Assembly (NCBI RefSeq): GCF_001437405.1
Contig: NZ_JQBY01000020.1
Span: 1 to 41,473, forward strand
Source of the DNA: Pediococcus ethanolidurans
GTDB lineage: Bacteria > Bacillota > Bacilli > Lactobacillales > Lactobacillaceae
Reading direction: 5' to 3'
Length of the DNA: 41,473 nucleotides
Part shown: piece by piece, positions 8,636 to 18,360 of the stretch
Position numbering within the stretch: the first letter of the stretch is position 1
Layout of the letters: the number at the start of each line of letters is the position of its first letter
The notes under the pieces: model-generated
The model's database searches: none
Seen by the model: only the letters and a program-made list of their open reading frames with translations
Told to the model about the DNA's origin: nothing
Translations under genes and position numbers: made by a program

Positions 8636-8669
8636 GTAAAACAGGTCACAACATTGCTGTTGTGGCCTG
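8636..8669 (-). terminator. Terminator of the purine riboswitch
   Basis: On the minus strand CAGGCCACAAC and GTTGTGACCTG form an 11-bp stem with a six-base loop followed by TTTT. It lies between the aptamer and the permease start, the position of an expression platform. Confidence 0.88.
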
Positions 8670-8732
8670 CATAAGTCAGTCGTCTATTGTTTAAGATAAA
8701 TCAAATAACCATCTATCTAAAACACTATTCGC

Positions 8733-8795
8733 CCATAGTCCAACATTTAAGGTGTCGGGTAGAAACTTATCAACCATATTATGACATTATACAGG
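8733..8795 (-). promoter_or_regulatory. Purine riboswitch aptamer, guanine class
   Basis: Read on the minus strand, this has the purine-riboswitch layout: P1 CCTGTA/TATGGG, P2 TGTCA/TGATA with loop TAATATGGT, J2/3 AGTTTCTACC, P3 CCGACA/TGTTGG with loop CCTTAAA, and J3/1 ACTATGGG. The base that pairs with the ligand is C (GGACTATG), the guanine/hypoxanthine type, not the U of adenine aptamers. It controls the NCS2 permease downstream through the hairpin at 8636-8669. The conserved core is nearly complete, so the call is firm. Confidence 0.95.
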
Positions 8796-8932
8796 TAAGT
8801 GCTATTAAATTCTGTGAGGTTAAGCTTAGCACATCATGTTTTAATTAACAACAGAGAAAATTGCGAGTAGCACCGATGAAGGCTAAGTCGTCAGCTTAAA
8901 TGAACTTCATTTAACAATATCATTAAGTTAAA

Positions 8933-10225
8933 TTAAGCTAATTCACGTAAACCGTTGCGTAAAATAGTGACACCGTTTTTGATTTCTTCTTCTGTGATAA
9001 CCAGTGGTGGTTGGAATCTTAAAATGTGATTCATGGTTGAGATAATAATTAGACCATGTTCAAAACAATATTCACTGAGCGCAGTCACAAGGCTAGCTTG
9101 ATCAGTACCGAAGTCAATACCACCGTTTAGGCCAATCATGCGAACTGCTTTAATAACTGGAAATTCTTGTTGCAAAGTTGTAAATTGTGATTTGGCAAAT
9201 TTTCCCAGCTTTTCAGAACGTTCAACTAAATTTAAATTCTGAACTTCATCCAAAGTTGCTAAACTGGCTGCGCAACAAATTGGATTAGCGGCAGTGGTTG
9301 TTGCATTTGCAGGTGAGGCTAAAGCATTCATAATGGAGGCCTTTCCGATTACTGCTGAAAGTGGCATACCAGAAGCCAAGGATTTGCCAACGGCCATCAG
9401 ATCGGGTTCTAAATTAAAATGATCAATGGACCACATTTTCCCGCTTCTACCAAATCCCTGATTAATTTCATCGGTACAAAAAAGAATACCATTTTCATGA
9501 CAAAGCTTATATAATCCCTGCATATAGGCATCAGGTGGTTTGATAATGCCAGCATCACCTTGGATGGGTTCAATTAAAATGGCTGCAATTTGATCTGCTG
9601 GAATATCATGTTGAAATAAATCTTTTAAGTCGTTCAGATACCGCTGCGAAAATGCCTTTAGTGTTTCAGTTGGAAATCTTTTTTGTGGATCTGGAAAGGG
9701 TAGATGATGAATGTCTGGCACTAAGGGACCAATGTCTTTGTGCATGTTAGCATCAATGGCCGAAAGACTTGCAGCTCCTAAAGTGGTTCCGTGCCACGAA
9801 TTTTGAAAAGTTAAAATAACGGAACGTTTGGTGTAGCTTCTGGCAAACTTGATAATGCCTTCTGCCGCTTCTGAACCAGAGGTACTAAACGAAACTTTTT
9901 TGGGTGAGTTTCCAGGTGCTAACAGTGCTAATCGTTTAGCTAATTGAATAGCGGGTTCATGATAAAAATAACCAGAAATATAATGAACCAGTTGGTTGGC
10001 CTGCTTTTGAATGGCAGCCACTACACAAGGATTACCATGGCCGATATTTACAGACGAAGCACTGGCCAAAAAATCAAGATAGCGATTGCCATCAACATCC
10101 CACACCGTTGCATCCTGAGCATGATCAACAACTAAATCAAATTTTGAAACCCGTCCAGCAGGAGCGACGTATTGATGATCCATTTCAATTAGGTGATGAC
10201 GCTTTGAATTATTTTCAGAATTCAC
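8933..10225 (-). CDS. Class III PLP enzyme, probable amino-acid 2-epimerase
   Basis: This 430-residue protein has the class III aminotransferase fold: PLP lysine Lys281 in VGKSLASGMPLSAVIG, Asp252 in CTDEINQGFGRSGK, and TSGSEAAE for the phosphate. Annotation pipelines would usually call it an acetylornithine or GABA transaminase. However FLASASSVNIGH, LASGMPLSAVIGK and HILRFQPPLVI agree closely with my recollection of Lactobacillus buchneri isoleucine 2-epimerase, whose PLP lysine is at 280. It may thus make D-allo-isoleucine or other D-amino acids. The start is GTG at 10225 with GGGAAG eight bases before. No arginine or GABA genes are nearby. Confidence 0.85.
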   Translation of the reverse strand: MNSENNSKRHHLIEMDHQYVAPAGRVSKFDLVVDHAQDATVWDVDGNRYLDFLASASSVNIGHGNPCVVAAIQKQANQLVHYISGYFYHEPAIQLAKRLALLAPGNSPKKVSFSTSGSEAAEGIIKFARSYTKRSVILTFQNSWHGTTLGAASLSAIDANMHKDIGPLVPDIHHLPFPDPQKRFPTETLKAFSQRYLNDLKDLFQHDIPADQIAAILIEPIQGDAGIIKPPDAYMQGLYKLCHENGILFCTDEINQGFGRSGKMWSIDHFNLEPDLMAVGKSLASGMPLSAVIGKASIMNALASPANATTTAANPICCAASLATLDEVQNLNLVERSEKLGKFAKSQFTTLQQEFPVIKAVRMIGLNGGIDFGTDQASLVTALSEYCFEHGLIIISTMNHILRFQPPLVITEEEIKNGVTILRNGLRELA

Positions 10226-10328
10226 TTACAACACTTCCCATTGTCATTAATTTGAATTGATTATAGCACAGCAATTTTTGTTCGTTCGTTTTATAATGAA
10301 GTATCTACATATTTGAGGAGAAATAAAC

Positions 10329-10937
10329 ATGAAACATGTACTAGTAATGGGAATCAATAGTCAAATTGGACAAGCTTTTTTCAAACTATGTCAACAAGAA
10401 AAAAATGACCAACTTCAATTTAACTTCATTGAAGAAGAAAAAGATATTCCTGCTAATGAGCTTCAAAAAGTTCAAGGAATTGCATTACAAAACGCTCAGC
10501 AGCTGGCACCTTTATTGCAGAGAACTGACATTTTGGTTATCAATGTTACAGGTTGGGATATTGATTACATTCTTGATGCTGTCATGGATGCAATTGAAAC
10601 TCATAATATTCAATTAGAAAAAATAGTTTTTCGTTCAGTAGCTGGTGTTAATGATGAATATCCACTTGAAGAAATTAAGGCTGTGACACATGATCAAGAT
10701 GAGTTTATCAAACAACAACAGTATGCTGGCAAGTTGGTTGATGAATCAGAAATTCCCTACACGATTTTACGACCGACTAACATGCGCAATTCAGACCAGT
10801 TAAGTTACCAGTTGATTGAAGAAGGGAAAACAATGAAAGATGCCCAAGATGTTAGTGTCGATGCCATTGCACAAGTACTTTCCAAGGCAATTTCAGGTAA
10901 TCAATTTAAAAATCAATCAATTGGAATTTGTGGTTGA
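10329..10937 (+). CDS. NmrA-like NAD(P)-binding protein
   Basis: This 202-residue protein has a Rossmann fold: a first strand and glycine turn MKHVLVMGINSQIGQ, then a strand ending DILVINVTG, and a YTILRPTNM block near residue 153 typical of NmrA/atypical SDR proteins. Such proteins act as small reductases or as redox sensors; the substrate is unknown. TGAGGAGA lies seven bases before the ATG and a TATAAT at 10292-10297 could be its -10 box. It is one of three related proteins in this window. The C terminus is short for the family. Confidence 0.8.
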   Translation: MKHVLVMGINSQIGQAFFKLCQQEKNDQLQFNFIEEEKDIPANELQKVQGIALQNAQQLAPLLQRTDILVINVTGWDIDYILDAVMDAIETHNIQLEKIVFRSVAGVNDEYPLEEIKAVTHDQDEFIKQQQYAGKLVDESEIPYTILRPTNMRNSDQLSYQLIEEGKTMKDAQDVSVDAIAQVLSKAISGNQFKNQSIGICG

Positions 10938-10962
10938 AAGTCGTTTTAAAAACGTGGATAAT
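10934..10962 (+). promoter_or_regulatory. Promoter of addB-addA
   Basis: TTGAAA (10934-10939) and GATAAT (10957-10962) are 17 bases apart, a well-formed sigma-A promoter. The -35 box overlaps the stop codon of the preceding gene. The SOS-like box lies 13 bases downstream of the -10. Confidence 0.6.
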
Positions 10963-10974
10963 AAAAATAAAAAG

Positions 10975-10988
10975 CGAACGTATGTGCG
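10975..10988 (+). promoter_or_regulatory. Probable LexA/SOS box before addB
   Basis: CGAACGTATGTGCG matches the Gram-positive LexA box CGAAC-RNRYGTTCG at every defined position but one (the second T of GTT is G). It lies just downstream of the -10 box, where a bound repressor would block initiation or early elongation, and 23 bases before the addB start. This would place the recombination nuclease in the SOS regulon. Confidence 0.6.
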
Positions 10989-11011
10989 TATATTTTTGAT
11001 AGGAGGGCTTT

Positions 11012-14000
11012 ATGACTTTAAAATTCATTTTAGGTAAAGCAAGTCGAGATGGACGAAAACAACTAATTGATGAAGTAGACCAAGTTTTGCAAACAGATAC
11101 TGCATCGCAAGCTTATTACATTGTGCCCAATCATATTAAGTTTCAGTCCGAATTAACTGTTTTAGATACTTTACGAAAACGCCATGGTAAAAATGAAGTT
11201 ACCTATGCTCAAAGTCAGTTACAGGTATTTTCATTTTCACGTTTGGCTTGGTATTTTATGAAAAATGAACCAATCTATCAAGTGCCAAGATTGTCTCGTG
11301 CGGGCGTGGGGATGCTAGTTGATCGAATTATCTTGGAGCATCAAGACGAATTAACGGTTTTTAATGGTGAACAAACTCAAACGGGTTTTATTCAACAATT
11401 GGCAAGTCAATTTGATGAACTTCAAAAGGGACGAATTTCTGCCGAGGATTTTGAAACTATGACACAAGAGGTCAATGGCGATGAAACGTCAACAATTGAC
11501 TTAACTGCTAAAATGCATGATTTATCGATTATTTACACTGCCTTTGAAGAAGAGATGTTGGGGAACTATGTGGATAATAATGCTTTAATGCGTGCCTTGT
11601 GTGAATTTTTAGATAAACAGGATTTAAGCCAAATGAGTTTTTTCTTTGATAGTTTTTCGTCTCTAAGTGCACAAGAGATGAAGCTAGTTCAAGTTTTAAT
11701 TCAAAAGGCAAACAACGTTGTTTTTAGTCTGACTTTGGATCGTTCTTATGCAACTAAATTGCCAGAAAAAGAAAATTTGTTTTACGAGTCTGGTAAAACG
11801 TATTTTCAGTTATATCAGTTTGCCAAACAAAAAAAACAGCAGATTAAAACAGATACCTTTGCTACTGATTCACGAGTAACGACCGATTTAGAAAAGCTTG
11901 AGAATTTTTGGATAAAGGCTTCTAATATGGAACCAACAGAACCTGAGAATTTACAGAATTCGCGCAGCATTCAAATTATGCGTACGGATAGTCGCCAAAC
12001 TGAGATTGAACAAATCGCGCGAAAAATTAGGCAAGCAGTATCCAATGATTCTAAAATTCACTACCATGATTTTCTTATTTTGACGCGCCATTTGGACACT
12101 TACGAAACAGTTTTGACACCGATTTTAAAAGAATACGAAATTCCTCATTTTACCGACTTACAAATTTCAATGAAGGATCATCCATTTGTTGAGCTGATTG
12201 AAGCACTATTTGCCGTTAAATCACACTACTATCGCTATCAAGATGTTATGCGACTTTTAAAAACGGAGTTACTGATTCCTAAAATTGATGAAAAACCAAT
12301 GGCTATTCAGGCGTTTCGACAGGCAAAGGATTTAACTGAGAACCTGGTCTTAAAAAATGGCTATGAAGGTGGTAAGTGGCTACAAAAAGATGATTGGCAA
12401 TATCTGCGTTTTAATTCCAGTGACTTTGGTGTACAAACTGATCGCGATATTGCAATCACGAAACAAGTAAATGTGATTCGCAATTACATTCGACAAACAT
12501 TACCACCCTTTTTCAAAGCTTTGGATAACGCTAAAACAGGTAAAGAGGCCGTTACGCTTTTGTATCAGTTTCTTGTTAAACAAGGCGTGACAGATCAACT
12601 TAAAAATTGGCGGGATACGGCTGTCAATGCGGGTGATTTGGCAAAGGGAGCGCAGCCTGAACAAACTTGGCAAACATTTTGTGACATGTTAGATGAGTAT
12701 GTTGCCATTCTGGGCGATCGTGAATTTACCCTTGATAACTTTATTTCACTGCTGAGTGCGGGATTTGAAGGAGCTTCATACTCATTGATCCCTTCTACTT
12801 TGGATCAAGTTATGGTGTCTGAAACAGGAATGACCCAGATGAATGACCGTAAATATACGTTTATTATTGGTGCCACTGACACAGCGATGCCAGAACGATT
12901 TAATGATCAGGGAATCTTGACGGATGATGATTGCGAAAACTTACAACCAGTGTTGACGGATGAGCAGTTTTTCTCTAGTAGCAATAATGATAAGGCTCAT
13001 TTTGAGCGTTATCTAAATTACGTTGCCTTTTTATCAGGTTGCCAATCTGTAACCTTTTCTTATGCTAGCAATGATAGTAATGGGGGTGAGCAACAGTTGT
13101 CACCCTATATTCAAGAAATTCAAACTCATTTTCAAATTAAAGATCAATCATATTCAGATCGTCCTCAAGTAGATGAACCTTCTGCGGAAAAGTTTTTAGG
13201 TTCAAAACGCAGTACATTAACGCATTTGCTGCAAGTTAGCCGTGATAGTAAAAATATTCAAAAAATGGTTAAACCTGAGTGGCGTTATATTTATCAAACG
13301 CTAAAGCATGATTTACGGTTAGGCGATTTAACCAATCGTGTGTTTGCAAGTCTTACCTATCAAAATAAACCAGTGAAGTTGCAGCCAGAAATTGTGAGTG
13401 GCTTATACGGGGACACCATTAATACCTCAATTTCTAAACTAGAAGAATTTTATCAAAATGAATATGCTTATTTCTTGAAATATGGTTTGAAATTGCAGGA
13501 AAGAGATGTGTTTGAGCTTTCTCCGGCTAGCACGGGAGAGTATTTCCATATGGCACTGGATCACTTTGTAAAACTCGTTAGTGAAGATCATCTTGATATT
13601 GGGAAATTGTCAGATTCTGAATTAGAAAATCTCTTGAATGAAGTAGTTAAGCAGATTAAAACGGAACCTCAATTCGAGATTTTGAATAGTTCAAATCGAA
13701 TGCATTATATCAATGAACAGTTGAATCAGACCATTAAGCAAATGTTAAAAATATTTATTTTACAGAGTGCTAGTTCAAAAATGCGTCCTATCAAAACAGA
13801 AGTTCTCTTTGGACAAGTAGGCTCAGAAATTGGGTTAAAGTCACTTGATTTTGAAGTGACACCTAGTCAAAAAGTTCGTGTTCGTGGAAAAATCGATCGA
13901 ATTGATGAACTTAAATTAAGTTCAGAAAACGGTAAAACACAGCAATACTTTGGTATCGTGGATTACAAATCGAGTGTCCATGATTTTAATTTTCGTGATG

Positions 14001-14599
14001 TGTATTATGGTCTAGCAATGCAGATGCTGACCTATATTGATGCCTTAAAACAAAATATTTCATTGATCGATGAGCACGCAGTTTCACCATTGCTATCGGG
14101 TGCACTATATATGCATTTACAAAACCCTACGATTAATGTAAATAAGTTAAGTGAAGTAAACCCACAAGCTATTCAAAAAGAATTATTAAAGAAAACAAAA
14201 TACAAAGGAATAGTGTTGAGCGACCCAGAGTTGCTTGATAGCTTGGATGTGCAATTAGATTCGGGTAGTTCGCTAATTTATCCCTTCAAAAAGACCAAGA
14301 ATGGTAAATACTCTTCTTATGATAATCGAATCGTGACACAAGAAGATTTAGCACGATTAATTAAGCATGCTGAGAAAAAAATTGTGGAAGCAGCACAAAA
14401 AATATTTGCAGGTGAATTGAAGTTAAACCCTGCTCGTTGGCCAGATACACATACCGCTTTGCAGTATTCACCGTACAAAGAAATTATGCAGTTTGATGAG
14501 ATGTTGCCTGAAAATAACTATCATAAATTAGCTAATTATACTGCTAAAGAAGTTCTAGAAATGTTAAAGGAAGAAGGTGACCAGCATGAGCAACACTAG
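11012..14599 (+). CDS. addB: AddB/RexB subunit of the ATP-dependent helicase-nuclease
   Basis: This 1195-residue protein is the inactivated-helicase/nuclease partner of AddA in double-strand break repair. The C-terminal RecB-like nuclease is visible: GKIDRIDE, then YFGIVDYKSSV with the Asp and Lys of the active site. The N-terminal ATP-binding loop is degenerate (LGKASRDGRKQ rather than GxxGxGKS). Near residue 1150 the segment ALQYSPYKEIMQFD aligns with the region that holds the iron-sulfur cysteines in B. subtilis AddB, but all of them are replaced, as in RexB proteins of lactobacilli and streptococci. AGGAGG precedes the ATG. Its end overlaps addA by 14 bases. Confidence 0.95.
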   Translation: MTLKFILGKASRDGRKQLIDEVDQVLQTDTASQAYYIVPNHIKFQSELTVLDTLRKRHGKNEVTYAQSQLQVFSFSRLAWYFMKNEPIYQVPRLSRAGVGMLVDRIILEHQDELTVFNGEQTQTGFIQQLASQFDELQKGRISAEDFETMTQEVNGDETSTIDLTAKMHDLSIIYTAFEEEMLGNYVDNNALMRALCEFLDKQDLSQMSFFFDSFSSLSAQEMKLVQVLIQKANNVVFSLTLDRSYATKLPEKENLFYESGKTYFQLYQFAKQKKQQIKTDTFATDSRVTTDLEKLENFWIKASNMEPTEPENLQNSRSIQIMRTDSRQTEIEQIARKIRQAVSNDSKIHYHDFLILTRHLDTYETVLTPILKEYEIPHFTDLQISMKDHPFVELIEALFAVKSHYYRYQDVMRLLKTELLIPKIDEKPMAIQAFRQAKDLTENLVLKNGYEGGKWLQKDDWQYLRFNSSDFGVQTDRDIAITKQVNVIRNYIRQTLPPFFKALDNAKTGKEAVTLLYQFLVKQGVTDQLKNWRDTAVNAGDLAKGAQPEQTWQTFCDMLDEYVAILGDREFTLDNFISLLSAGFEGASYSLIPSTLDQVMVSETGMTQMNDRKYTFIIGATDTAMPERFNDQGILTDDDCENLQPVLTDEQFFSSSNNDKAHFERYLNYVAFLSGCQSVTFSYASNDSNGGEQQLSPYIQEIQTHFQIKDQSYSDRPQVDEPSAEKFLGSKRSTLTHLLQVSRDSKNIQKMVKPEWRYIYQTLKHDLRLGDLTNRVFASLTYQNKPVKLQPEIVSGLYGDTINTSISKLEEFYQNEYAYFLKYGLKLQERDVFELSPASTGEYFHMALDHFVKLVSEDHLDIGKLSDSELENLLNEVVKQIKTEPQFEILNSSNRMHYINEQLNQTIKQMLKIFILQSASSKMRPIKTEVLFGQVGSEIGLKSLDFEVTPSQKVRVRGKIDRIDELKLSSENGKTQQYFGIVDYKSSVHDFNFRDVYYGLAMQMLTYIDALKQNISLIDEHAVSPLLSGALYMHLQNPTINVNKLSEVNPQAIQKELLKKTKYKGIVLSDPELLDSLDVQLDSGSSLIYPFKKTKNGKYSSYDNRIVTQEDLARLIKHAEKKIVEAAQKIFAGELKLNPARWPDTHTALQYSPYKEIMQFDEMLPENNYHKLANYTAKEVLEMLKEEGDQHEQH

Positions 14600-17500
14600 T
14601 TTTACAGCAGACCAACAACAAGCAATTAGGCATGGTGGTCATAATGTTCTTGTCTCTGCTTCTGCAGGATCGGGAAAAACATCGGTATTAGTTCAACGTG
14701 TAATTGAAAAAATATTAAAAGGCACTGACGTTGATAAATTGTTAGTTGTGACGTTTACGGATGCAGCAGCCAAAGAAATGCGAGAACGTATTCAAAAAGC
14801 AATTAATGAACAAATTCGAGTGGAAACAAATGCTGATCAACGACTTCATTTGGTATCACAATTAACAAAGTTAAATACGGCTAATATTAGTACCATTCAT
14901 GCTTTTTGTTTATCAATTATTAAACGGTATTATTATGTCATAAATTTGGATCCGGTTTTCCGAATTTTAACGGATGACACAGAAGGTATTTTACTTCGTG
15001 AAGAGGTCTGGAATGATTTACGTGAGACTCTTTATGAGAGTGATGGTGAGCTTTTTGCCCGGTTAACAACCAATTTTTCCAATGATCGTAGCGATGATGG
15101 CTTTACTGATTTGATGTTACGATTATATGATTTTTCCAACGCAACTTCTGATCCAGATGCTTGGTTGGCTAATTTACCGCTTAAATATCATGTTGAAAAT
15201 GATTTAGATGATACTGAGTTTTATCAAAAACAAGTTTTACCTGTGGTTCGATCGGAATTAACTAACAGTTTAGAGGAAGCTAGAAGCTTACAAACACTCA
15301 TTCAAGACGGTGCCGATAGTCTTGAAAAATTCCGACCAATTTTTGAAGCAGATATTAATCAAATTCAAGAAATTTTAAATAATGGACTTTCTGATTGGAA
15401 TATTTTACGAGGTAAATTGCGTGGCCTAGAGTTCGGAAAGGTACTGGGTGGTAAACGAAATGACGAAGATGTAAAAAATTTCAAGAAACAGGTAAAAACG
15501 GTTCGCGGTGATTCTAAAAATAAAAATGGTTATAAAATTCGACTTCAAGAACTAACACAAAAATATTTTAGTTTAGATAAAGCACAAATGACGTCCGTTT
15601 TAAAACATTCTGAAACTTTAATTACGGAACTATGTAAAGTAACTGGTGCCTTTAAAGATGCTTATGCAAAAGAAAAGCGGCGGCGCCAAATTCTTGATTT
15701 TAGTGATTTAGAACATTTTGCTATGCAGATTTTGAATGGATCATCGTCTGAGTCAAAAAGTGCTAGAACAGCCTATCAACATCAATTCGAAGAAGTTATT
15801 GTCGATGAATACCAGGATATCAATCCACTTCAGGAGGCTATTTTAACTAGTGTAACCACTGAAGATCCTGGAAACATGTTTATGGTTGGAGACGTTAAAC
15901 AATCAATTTATGCTTTTCGATTGGCCGATCCTCACTTGTTTATTAGTAAAGATCGTGCCTATCAAACAACAGATACAACGGGGGAACGCATTGTTTTGTC
16001 CAAAAACTTCCGTTCTGTTAAAAATGTGGATGATTTTACCAATTTGGTTTTCGAGCAATTAATGGATCAACAATTAGGCGAAATTCCATACGATGAAACT
16101 GCAAAATTAGCTTACGGGGCAACCTATTATCCAGAAACGGCTTCTAAGTCTACAGAAGTGTTAATTTATGATGATGAAAGTACTGAAGCATCTAATAATG
16201 CAGATGAGGAGATACCTAGCAGTTTTGAAATCGACGATAAGTCACGTGGGCAAGTAGCAGTTGCCGGTCGACGAATTAAACAATTGATAGAAGCAAAAAC
16301 GTTAATTTATGATCGTGACACCAAAAAAGAGCGTTCCCTAACTTATGGGGATATTGTTTTACTAACCCCCACGAGAAAAAATAATCTTACTATTGTGGCG
16401 TTATTTAAACGAATGGGAATCCCAGTTGTGGTAAATGATGCTCAAAATTATTTTCAAACGACAGAAATTGCTATTATGATGTCACTACTCAAAATTATCG
16501 ATAACCCTTATCAAGATATTCCGTTGGTAGCAGTTCTACGCTCACCGATTGTTGGATTAGATGAAAATGAATTGGCCTTTTTGCGAATTAATAATCGAAC
16601 GGGTGATTATTATCAAGCTGTAGTTGACTTCCATAAACGTTTTGATGTGGCTAACAGTAGTGAGTTTCAAGTTCAGGTTTTCAAAAAAATTGATCACTTC
16701 CTAGAACAACTGATGCATTTTCAGAATATCGCTAATCAAAATCAACTGGCTACTTTAATTTGGACGATTTATGAAGAAACGGGCTTTCTAGATTATGTTG
16801 GTGGAATGCCTGCTGGGCAGCAACGTCAGGCTAATTTAAATGCTTTGTATGATCGTGCTAGAAGCTATGAACAAAGCAGTTTTAAAGGCTTGTTTCAGTT
16901 TGTGCGCTTTATTGAACGTATGCAAAAACGAAGTAAAGATTTGGCCGAGGTTCCAGTTAACAGCGATGAGGCTGCTGTACAAGTCATGACAATTCATGGT
17001 AGCAAAGGACTTGAGTTTCCTGTCGTTGTGTTGATGGATGCCTCTCACAAATTTAATACTGATTCAATTAAGGGTAAGTACATTCTGGATTCCAAAGAGG
17101 GGATTGGAATCACCTATTTGGATCCACAAACACGCTTGCAAATTGACACGCCACAAAAGTTAGCAATTATTGATCACGTTAAACGCAATAGTTTGGCCGA
17201 AGAAATGCGTCAGCTTTATGTGGCGTTAACGCGTGCACAGCAAAGACTGATTATTGTTGGATCCTGTGATTCGCAAGAACGGTTATTAAAAAAATGGCAA
17301 ACTGCTTGGCGTAGCGATCAGTTGTTACTGACGGAAGCCACCCGATTAGATACTAATAATTTTCTGGATTGGATTGGAGAGGCGTTGATTCGCCATCCAC
17401 GTTTTAAACAAACGGATGACTCTCAATCCAGTTTAGCGATTTTGAATGGAGATCCAACTCAATTTGAAGTTCATTTTCAAACTAAAGAAGAGCTTCAAAA

Positions 17501-18359
17501 TATGGCCGTTATACAGCCGGATGGTGAGAAAAAAGATTGGTGGCAAGAATTTCAAAAGGCAACGCGTGACTTGGATGTTACCAGTTTGAATACTCACCAA
17601 ATTGATCAAGTATTGAACTTCAAATATCCTCATCAGGTTGCGACAGAAACAACGGCGTATCAGTCTGTTTCGGAAGTTAAACGTTTGTTTGATGATCCAG
17701 ATAGTCTTGAAATGACGCAATCCACTGTTGAGCAAGATCAAAAATTGAAGGTACAAAATCGTTATGTTTCAAATGAGCTGGCAACGCCTAAGTTTTTACA
17801 GACAACTGTAAAACCAAAACCAACAGAAATTGGAACGGCGACGCATTTGATTTTGCAAGAAATCCCACTGAATGAGAAACCAACCGAGGAAAGTGTTCAA
17901 AGTCTAATCAATGAATTAGTCAGCAATAAAGTACTTGCTCCAGAGGTCGCTAATTTAATTAATGTTCAGAATATTCTTCGGTTTTTTGATTCGGATTTAG
18001 GTAAATTAATGTTAACATCTCCAGATTCTGTTCATCGTGAAGTGCCATTTTCACTATTAATGCCGGCAAAGCAGCTATTTACTGGATTTAAGGATTTTTC
18101 GAATTCAGAAGAGACTCAGATTTTGATTCATGGAATTATTGATGGGTACGTGATTGTTGATGATCGGGCAATCTTGTTTGACTATAAAACGGATTATGTA
18201 AAACCTGGAAGTACAAAAAATGGGGTTCAAAATATCATTAATCGGTATGCAGGGCAACTTAACCTGTATGCGGCGGCATTAACTGATATTTTGAAACACC
18301 CAGTAAAAGAACGTTATTTATATTTACTTTCAATTGGTGAACTCGTTGAAGTTCAATAA
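14586..18359 (+). CDS. addA: AddA/RexA helicase-nuclease subunit
   Basis: This 1257-residue UvrD/RecB-type enzyme unwinds and degrades DNA ends for homologous recombination. Motifs run in order: Q-motif FTADQQQAI, Walker A SASAGSGKT, motif Ia TFTDAAAKEM, motif II IVDEYQDIN, motif IV LSKNFRS, motif V TIHGSKGLEFP, motif VI LYVALTRAQQRL. The C-terminal nuclease has GTATH and ILFDYKTDYV. The start at ATG 14586 is favoured by AAGGTGA just upstream and by the overlap with addB; an ATG at 14577 lacks spacing. The two form one transcript, probably under LexA. Confidence 0.96.
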   Translation: MSNTSFTADQQQAIRHGGHNVLVSASAGSGKTSVLVQRVIEKILKGTDVDKLLVVTFTDAAAKEMRERIQKAINEQIRVETNADQRLHLVSQLTKLNTANISTIHAFCLSIIKRYYYVINLDPVFRILTDDTEGILLREEVWNDLRETLYESDGELFARLTTNFSNDRSDDGFTDLMLRLYDFSNATSDPDAWLANLPLKYHVENDLDDTEFYQKQVLPVVRSELTNSLEEARSLQTLIQDGADSLEKFRPIFEADINQIQEILNNGLSDWNILRGKLRGLEFGKVLGGKRNDEDVKNFKKQVKTVRGDSKNKNGYKIRLQELTQKYFSLDKAQMTSVLKHSETLITELCKVTGAFKDAYAKEKRRRQILDFSDLEHFAMQILNGSSSESKSARTAYQHQFEEVIVDEYQDINPLQEAILTSVTTEDPGNMFMVGDVKQSIYAFRLADPHLFISKDRAYQTTDTTGERIVLSKNFRSVKNVDDFTNLVFEQLMDQQLGEIPYDETAKLAYGATYYPETASKSTEVLIYDDESTEASNNADEEIPSSFEIDDKSRGQVAVAGRRIKQLIEAKTLIYDRDTKKERSLTYGDIVLLTPTRKNNLTIVALFKRMGIPVVVNDAQNYFQTTEIAIMMSLLKIIDNPYQDIPLVAVLRSPIVGLDENELAFLRINNRTGDYYQAVVDFHKRFDVANSSEFQVQVFKKIDHFLEQLMHFQNIANQNQLATLIWTIYEETGFLDYVGGMPAGQQRQANLNALYDRARSYEQSSFKGLFQFVRFIERMQKRSKDLAEVPVNSDEAAVQVMTIHGSKGLEFPVVVLMDASHKFNTDSIKGKYILDSKEGIGITYLDPQTRLQIDTPQKLAIIDHVKRNSLAEEMRQLYVALTRAQQRLIIVGSCDSQERLLKKWQTAWRSDQLLLTEATRLDTNNFLDWIGEALIRHPRFKQTDDSQSSLAILNGDPTQFEVHFQTKEELQNMAVIQPDGEKKDWWQEFQKATRDLDVTSLNTHQIDQVLNFKYPHQVATETTAYQSVSEVKRLFDDPDSLEMTQSTVEQDQKLKVQNRYVSNELATPKFLQTTVKPKPTEIGTATHLILQEIPLNEKPTEESVQSLINELVSNKVLAPEVANLINVQNILRFFDSDLGKLMLTSPDSVHREVPFSLLMPAKQLFTGFKDFSNSEETQILIHGIIDGYVIVDDRAILFDYKTDYVKPGSTKNGVQNIINRYAGQLNLYAAALTDILKHPVKERYLYLLSIGELVEVQ

Positions 18360-18360
18360 A

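Noticed and set aside
8686-8706. TTTAAGATAAATCAA shared with 24190-24205
   Set aside because: A 15-base identity between two AT-rich intergenic regions is about what chance gives in 41 kb, and no flanking similarity or symmetry supports a repeat.
8891-8915. Palindrome TTAAATGAACTTCATTTAA as a terminator for the epimerase gene
   Set aside because: The symmetry is perfect apart from the centre, but no T-run follows on the minus strand. It may be related to the palindrome near the XRE genes, but position gives no role.
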